From positions 1-8,864 of the forward strand of contig JAANWY010000070.1 of assembly GCA_018263655.1 (NCBI GenBank): a stretch of 8,864 nucleotides of DNA, in the 5' to 3' direction. Below the pieces are notes generated by a model that made no database searches, was not told the DNA's origin, and saw nothing but the letters and a program-made list of their open reading frames with translations. The DNA is from Anaerolineales bacterium. GTDB taxonomy: Bacteria > Chloroflexota > Anaerolineae > Epilineales > JAANWY01. Positions 5,952 to 8,864 of this stretch are shown here, one piece after another; position 1 is the first letter of the stretch; each line of letters opens with the position of its first letter. The position numbers were made by a program, and so were the translations under genes.

Positions 5952-6473
5952 TATGCCGTTGAGTGGCGGCAGGTCGTCTAGGCTCTCCAGACCGAAGTGT
6001 TGGAGAAACTCGAACGTTGTCCCGTAGAGGATCGGCCGGCCGACGGCGTCCAGCCGGCCCACTTCTTCGATCAATCCGCGTGAGAGAAGGGTCCGGAGAA
6101 CACTATCGCTGTTGACGCCGCGTATCGCATCGATCTGAGGCCGGGTGATGGGCTGGCGGTAGGCGACGATGGACAACGTCTCCATGGCAGCCTCGGAGAG
6201 CTTGCCGGAGAGCTCGAGGCCCAGGAAGCGCTCGATGGCCGGCGCCGTCTCCGGGGCGGTGACCATCTGAATTAGGCCGTTGACGCGCTGGATGCGCAGC
6301 CCGCGTCCGGCGTACGCCGCGCACAGTCCATCGACGGCGTCGTTGATCTCGCGCGTGGGTACGTCGAGTGTCTGGGCCAAGTCGCGTAGTGCCACCGGTT
6401 CGTTAGCCACAAAGAGCAGGCTTTCGATGTGGCTGGTGAGTGATCCGTTAGTCGAGAACTCTCGGTCAGTCAT
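5931..6473 (-). CDS. scpB: Segregation and condensation protein B
   Basis: ScpB is the winged-helix kleisin partner in the SMC-ScpA-ScpB complex that condenses and segregates the chromosome. The 180-residue protein shows HIESLLFVANEPV (15-27) of the first winged helix and the family signature from LSEAAMETLSIVAYRQPITR (92-111) to GRPILYGTTFEFLQHFGL (145-162). The C-terminal tail DVKRNT and the TAA come from the adjacent repeat element (GTA AAA CGT AAC ACG TAA), so the native end was probably replaced. No Shine-Dalgarno sequence precedes the ATG. scpA, often directly upstream, is absent: the neighbour there is a divergent gene 63 bases away. Confidence 0.95.
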   Translation of the reverse strand: MTDREFSTNGSLTSHIESLLFVANEPVALRDLAQTLDVPTREINDAVDGLCAAYAGRGLRIQRVNGLIQMVTAPETAPAIERFLGLELSGKLSEAAMETLSIVAYRQPITRPQIDAIRGVNSDSVLRTLLSRGLIEEVGRLDAVGRPILYGTTFEFLQHFGLESLDDLPPLNGIDVKRNT

Positions 6474-6496
6474 GGCTTAGGCAGGGAATTCGTCTC

Positions 6497-6525
6497 TTGT
6501 CATCAACATACGCTAGTGGTATAAT
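6497..6525 (+). promoter_or_regulatory. Sigma-70-type promoter with extended -10 box
   Basis: TTGTCA (6497-6502) and TATAAT (6520-6525) are separated by 17 bases, and TGG just before the -10 gives an extended -10 (TGN). This is one mismatch from consensus at -35 and perfect at -10. Transcription should begin near 6532, only about 5 bases before the ATG at 6537, predicting an almost leaderless mRNA for the downstream gene. Confidence 0.75.
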
Positions 6526-6536
6526 GGCCAGCCAGA

Positions 6537-7112
6537 ATGCGTGTGCGCCCCGTGTGGATCGTCTTGGCCGTATTGTTTCTGCCGCCCGTGCTCTTGGTGA
6601 TCGGTTGGAGGACGCTTCCAAGAGCTAGGGCGCCGGGCCGGTGCTCTTCGGTGTCAGCCATCGCGCCGAGTGAACGCGACGCGGTTGCTTTCTCGTCGGC
6701 ATTGCGATCGGCGATTCTTGACAATCCTGGCGGTCCTTTCCAGCTTCACACAACGGATGATCAGTTGACGTCGTACGTGGCGATTGAGACCCAAGGCCAT
6801 CAGCTCGCTGATCCCCAGATTCACTTCCTCGATGGGGCGGTCTGCCTGAGTGGGCGTGTGGTTGGGCTTGGGCTTGTCAGGCCTCGTTTCCATGCTGAAG
6901 TTCACTCCTACATCGTGAATGGCGACATTCAGTTCAACATCCGCTCTCTGATCGTCAACGGACGCAGGTTGCCGGGCTGGATGCGGTGTCTCGCGCAGCG
7001 CGTCGCCAACGAATCGATCCACGACGCGTCGCTCCCCATCTGGGTGGAGGCCGTCCAGGTACGCGATGGTGCGATCGTCATCACTGGCGAGCGGCTCTCG
7101 AGGCCCCGCTAG
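6537..7112 (+). CDS. Membrane-anchored LmeA/DUF2993-like protein
   Basis: The 191-residue product begins with one uncleaved-looking transmembrane segment (about 6-24, VWIVLAVLFLPPVLLVIGW), placing the rest outside the membrane. The body alternates beta-like strands: LTSYVAIETQ (78-87), DPQIHFLDGAVCLSGRV (91-107), FHAEVHSYIVNGDIQFNIRSLIVNG and the closing WVEAVQVRDGAIVITGERL. This arrangement recalls LmeA/DUF2993 lipid-binding-type proteins often found in Chloroflexota and Actinobacteria; the match is judged by pattern only, and no function is established. There is no lipobox. It is driven by a strong promoter immediately upstream, is divergent from scpB and converges on amaP with a 37-base gap that has no evident terminator. 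Confidence 0.8.
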   Translation: MRVRPVWIVLAVLFLPPVLLVIGWRTLPRARAPGRCSSVSAIAPSERDAVAFSSALRSAILDNPGGPFQLHTTDDQLTSYVAIETQGHQLADPQIHFLDGAVCLSGRVVGLGLVRPRFHAEVHSYIVNGDIQFNIRSLIVNGRRLPGWMRCLAQRVANESIHDASLPIWVEAVQVRDGAIVITGERLSRPR

Positions 7113-7149
7113 CGGCGAAGGGCGACGGCCGCACACGGTGCAGCGTGGG

Positions 7150-7716
7150 CTACGCTGTCTCCGTTGTCTCCTTCGGGCGCTTGGGGAAGGGGGCGTGGCG
7201 GATGTTGGCCCGAATCCGCGCCAGCTCCAGCCCCATTCGCTCTTCGATGACGTGACGTGCCACGCTCATGACCTCTTCGGTCTTGGCCGGCACATCGATG
7301 TCGGGGCGTGTTTCGACGTCTAGCAGCACTTCGACGCCCTTGCCACGACTCGTTACCGTTGGCATCACGCGAATGACGTCGGGCAATTGGTCGATATTGT
7401 ACGCGAGCCGGCCCTCAATGGAATCCGTGGACATCTCTGCTTCACCGCCAGTGACCTGCTTGATGCGCACGCCCTGCGACGCTGCCGGCGCCCGCAGCTC
7501 AACCCACAGCAGAACAATATCCACGACCAAAACCAGCAGGCTGGTCATTACGAACAGCAGTTTGCTCGTCGTGGAGATGCTTCGTAGCCCACCAACTAGG
7601 GCCGACAGCACATCGGCCGCCTGGATCGGGAAAACAATAACCCCAATCAGAAGCAGTAGCAGCGGGATACTGAACAGAAGAAGCAGGATAACGACGATGC
7701 GATTGAAAACGTTCAT
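7150..7716 (-). CDS. amaP: Alkaline shock response membrane anchor protein AmaP
   Basis: AmaP anchors Asp23-type proteins at the membrane in Gram-positive bacteria. The 188-residue protein has two hydrophobic segments (about 5-29 and 52-74) forming a hairpin, then a soluble C-terminal domain with the Asp23-like pattern SIEGRLAYNIDQLPDVIRVMPTV and GKGVEVLLDVETRPDIDVPAKTEEVM, ending in a basic tail. The ATG at 7716 is chosen because AAGAGG lies 10 bases upstream and the first membrane segment then begins at residue 5; an upstream ATG (7773) would add 19 unlikely residues. No asp23 partner is in the window, so what it anchors here is unknown. The gene stands alone. Confidence 0.88.
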   Translation of the reverse strand: MNVFNRIVVILLLLFSIPLLLLLIGVIVFPIQAADVLSALVGGLRSISTTSKLLFVMTSLLVLVVDIVLLWVELRAPAASQGVRIKQVTGGEAEMSTDSIEGRLAYNIDQLPDVIRVMPTVTSRGKGVEVLLDVETRPDIDVPAKTEEVMSVARHVIEERMGLELARIRANIRHAPFPKRPKETTETA

Positions 7717-7725
7717 GAAGTTTTT

Positions 7726-7732
7726 TCCTCTT
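7726..7732 (-). promoter_or_regulatory. Ribosome-binding site that fixes the amaP start
   Basis: On the minus strand AAGAGGA precedes an A-run and the ATG at 7716 by about 9-10 bases. No comparable site lies before the ATG at 7773, which supports the shorter protein. Confidence 0.65.
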
Positions 7733-7778
7733 TCGCATTTCTCAACTGCGAAGATAGCAGCTTGAGCAATCACACATA

Positions 7779-7798
7779 TTAGTACTGCTTAGTACTGC
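7779..7798. repeat. Tandem 10-mer TTAGTACTGC x2
   Basis: Two perfect copies of TTAGTACTGC sit head to tail (7779-7788 and 7789-7798), each holding the palindrome AGTACT, 63 bases upstream of the amaP start. Spacing of one helical turn would suit a regulator binding the same face of DNA, or it may be a simple slippage product. No known operator is recognised. Confidence 0.5.
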
Positions 7799-7850
7799 TC
7801 AGGCTACGGCCTGGCGACCACGCGGCTACCGTCCTTGCAATTGGGGAATG

Positions 7851-7906
7851 CGGAAAAGATGGGGTCGGTGGGGGGCGGCCGCCTCCCACCGACCCCATCT
7901 TTTCCG
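7851..7906. terminator. 26-bp perfect hairpin, terminator-like
   Basis: CGGAAAAGATGGGGTCGGTGGG (7851-7872) pairs perfectly over 22 bp with 7885-7906, and the stem extends four pairs inward (one wobble) to a 4-base loop. The A-run and T-run at opposite ends make it usable in both directions. It lies 187 bases after the stop of the YfhO-like gene and 135 bases before the amaP start, so on the minus strand it would end the upstream message, or attenuate a transcript from the promoter at 7950-7978. The length is unusual for a simple terminator; a dispersed repeat is possible. Confidence 0.7.
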
Positions 7907-7949
7907 ATCTCTTCTTGTGTAGGCACGAAGTGCCGGAGCAGCCACACAT

Positions 7950-7978
7950 ATTATACATTACTTGAGCCGGATCGTCTA
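7950..7978 (-). promoter_or_regulatory. Candidate minus-strand promoter upstream of the long hairpin
   Basis: On the minus strand TAGACG (7978-7973) and TATAAT (7955-7950) are 17 bases apart: four of six at -35 and a perfect -10. A transcript starting near 7943 would pass through the 7851-7906 hairpin before reaching amaP, so it could be an attenuated amaP leader or a short RNA of about 95 bases ending at the hairpin. Confidence 0.5.
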
Positions 7979-8092
7979 GGAGCGAACGATCGATTTTGCA
8001 GTCGGAACCCTTAAAATCTGGGGACTCAGACCACTATATGTAGGGGGGAGACACCTGTCCGACCACAAAATATCGGATGGTGGCTCGAAGTG
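7979..8092. other. Remainder of the amaP/yfhO-like intergenic region
   Basis: The gene-free stretch 7717-8092 holds the ribosome-binding site, tandem 10-mer, hairpin and promoter candidate listed separately. In its last part only a small hairpin is seen at its edge (GATCGT 7970-7975 with ACGATC 7986-7991) and a G-rich run (GGGGGGAGACACC, about 8043-8055). No open frame or RNA gene could be recognised here. Confidence 0.4.
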
Positions 8093-8864
8093 TCACGTGG
8101 GTTCGCGGCCGCTGTCACGCCCCAGGAGCATCAGGCCGGCCGTCACGGCTAGGATCACGAGTGTGAGGGCGCTGATGACAGCTCCAATTTTGAAGGTGGA
8201 CGGGTCGTAGATAAATGTGACTGTGTGCCGGCCTGGCCCTAGCGCGACTGCGCGGAAAAGAACATCGGCTCGATGGATGGTGGCCGGCCGGCCATCGACG
8301 GTGGCTTGCCAGCCAGGGTAATACGAGTCCAACAGCACAAGATAGCCTGATCGATCCAGGTCGGCTTGGATCTCGACGCGCTGTGGCGAGTAGTGGGTGA
8401 TGTGGGCTGTGGGTTGCGCGCGAAATCTCCCGTGCTCCTCCGCCCCCCTGCTCCCCTGCACAGCGTGGGAGGGGGACGCCAACAGCACCTCCATCTGTGG
8501 ATCGAACGTCGGGTTGTCGATGATGGCGAGGGCTGTCTCATCATCGGGTACGAGGCGTGCGTGGTGCACGACGAAGGTGCGCGGCAGCGCGTCGAGGTTG
8601 TCGTACACGACGACGTCTGGGTCGCGATATGCCAGTTCGTGACGGCCCAAACCGAGCAGATCGGCCATCGTGTGCCGTTGGCTGTCGCTGATGAGGGTCA
8701 GGCTTTCGATGTGGAACAAGCCGGCCGGCTTGGCGGGGGTGACGTGTACTTGAGTTACCGCCATCGGAGATGGGAGCTCATACTGCGTTCGGTAGGCGTG
8801 GCCTGGGTGATCGCCCGGCGGGTAACCCGAGCGCGCCGGCCACGTTCGGGCTACCGGCGGTCGA
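8093..8864 (-). CDS. YfhO-like membrane protein, C-terminal part (runs off the window)
   Basis: The frame stays open from the stop at 8093 to the window edge (257 codons), continuing upstream of the ATG at 8764 (preceding residues RTQYELPSP), so that ATG is internal and the true start lies outside. The visible part is the extracytoplasmic C-terminal region of a large polytopic YfhO-type protein: YRDPDVVVYDNLDALPRTFV, a DDETALAIIDNPTFDP segment, LVLLDSYYPGWQATVDGRPA and the FRAVALGPGRHTVTFIYDP strand, then a final transmembrane helix (about 195-216 from the ATG) and a short polar tail. YfhO proteins are implicated in glycosylation of surface polymers in Gram-positive bacteria; the role here is inferred. 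A low-complexity patch (about 8427-8477) encodes a loose linker. Confidence 0.9.
   Translation of the reverse strand, partial: RPPVARTWPARSGYPPGDHPGHAYRTQYELPSPMAVTQVHVTPAKPAGLFHIESLTLISDSQRHTMADLLGLGRHELAYRDPDVVVYDNLDALPRTFVVHHARLVPDDETALAIIDNPTFDPQMEVLLASPSHAVQGSRGAEEHGRFRAQPTAHITHYSPQRVEIQADLDRSGYLVLLDSYYPGWQATVDGRPATIHRADVLFRAVALGPGRHTVTFIYDPSTFKIGAVISALTLVILAVTAGLMLLGRDSGREPT

Noticed and set aside
7717..7773. Longer amaP start with 19 extra residues
   Set aside because: No ribosome-binding site before it, and it would put a polar stretch before the first membrane segment; the internal ATG has AAGAGG.
8015..8075. Possible insertion-sequence end (TATATGTAGGGGGGAGACACC)
   Set aside because: It looks vaguely like a transposon terminus but no matching inverted end or transposase is in the window.
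8093..8764. Complete 223-residue protein starting at 8764
   Set aside because: The frame is open to the window edge with family-like residues upstream of that ATG, so it is an internal Met of a larger protein.

Overview
The window is GC-rich bacterial chromosome carrying housekeeping genes. The combination of an AmaP-type membrane anchor, a large YfhO-like membrane protein, an LmeA/DUF2993-like lipid-binding-type protein, a small coiled-coil protein with a C-terminal anchor, and intergenic regions full of short degenerate repeats suggests a member of the Chloroflexota (Anaerolineae-like). No decisive phylogenetic marker is present, so this is tentative.

Layout. At the left edge two G/C-rich hairpin repeats (2-81) precede a small coiled-coil membrane-anchored protein on the + strand (84-464). 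A bidirectional hairpin terminator (491-526) separates it from a convergent block on the - strand. That block reads, in transcription order: scpB (6473-5931), a hairpin repeat element, rluB (5713-4991), cmk (4990-4295), two tandem plsC-type acyltransferases (4313-3654 and 3657-2989), then a glmS self-cleaving ribozyme (2963-2677), a second hairpin repeat element (about 2673-2425) and glmS (2411-558). From rluB to the second plsC the genes abut or overlap and are probably one transcript. The ribozyme begins only 26 bases after the last plsC stop codon, so it may cut glmS mRNA out of a read-through transcript. scpB faces a divergent LmeA-like gene (6537-7112) with a near-consensus promoter. That gene converges on amaP (7716-7150). 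A gene-free stretch (7717-8092) has a 26-bp terminator-like hairpin and a minus-strand promoter candidate. The right edge holds the 3' part of a YfhO-like membrane protein gene running out of the window.

The most notable item is the glmS ribozyme, which is not an ORF and sits in a stretch that would otherwise be called empty. Its conserved core is readable almost base for base, but it carries two structured insertions: about 77 nt (plus an 8-bp stem) on top of helix P1, and 45 nt folding as two hairpins just after the 5' strand of P2. It is also separated from glmS by about 265 bases filled with a degenerate TAGTC repeat array and a 22-bp palindrome. A second intergenic element (scpB-rluB) has the same architecture with unrelated sequence, and its repeat units supply the last codons and stop of scpB.

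Functionally the block combines amino-sugar synthesis (GlmS), phospholipid acylation (PlsC), CMP/dCMP phosphorylation (Cmk), rRNA pseudouridylation (RluB) and chromosome condensation (ScpB), a growth-linked set. Only GlmS shows a visible dedicated regulator, the GlcN6P-sensing ribozyme.
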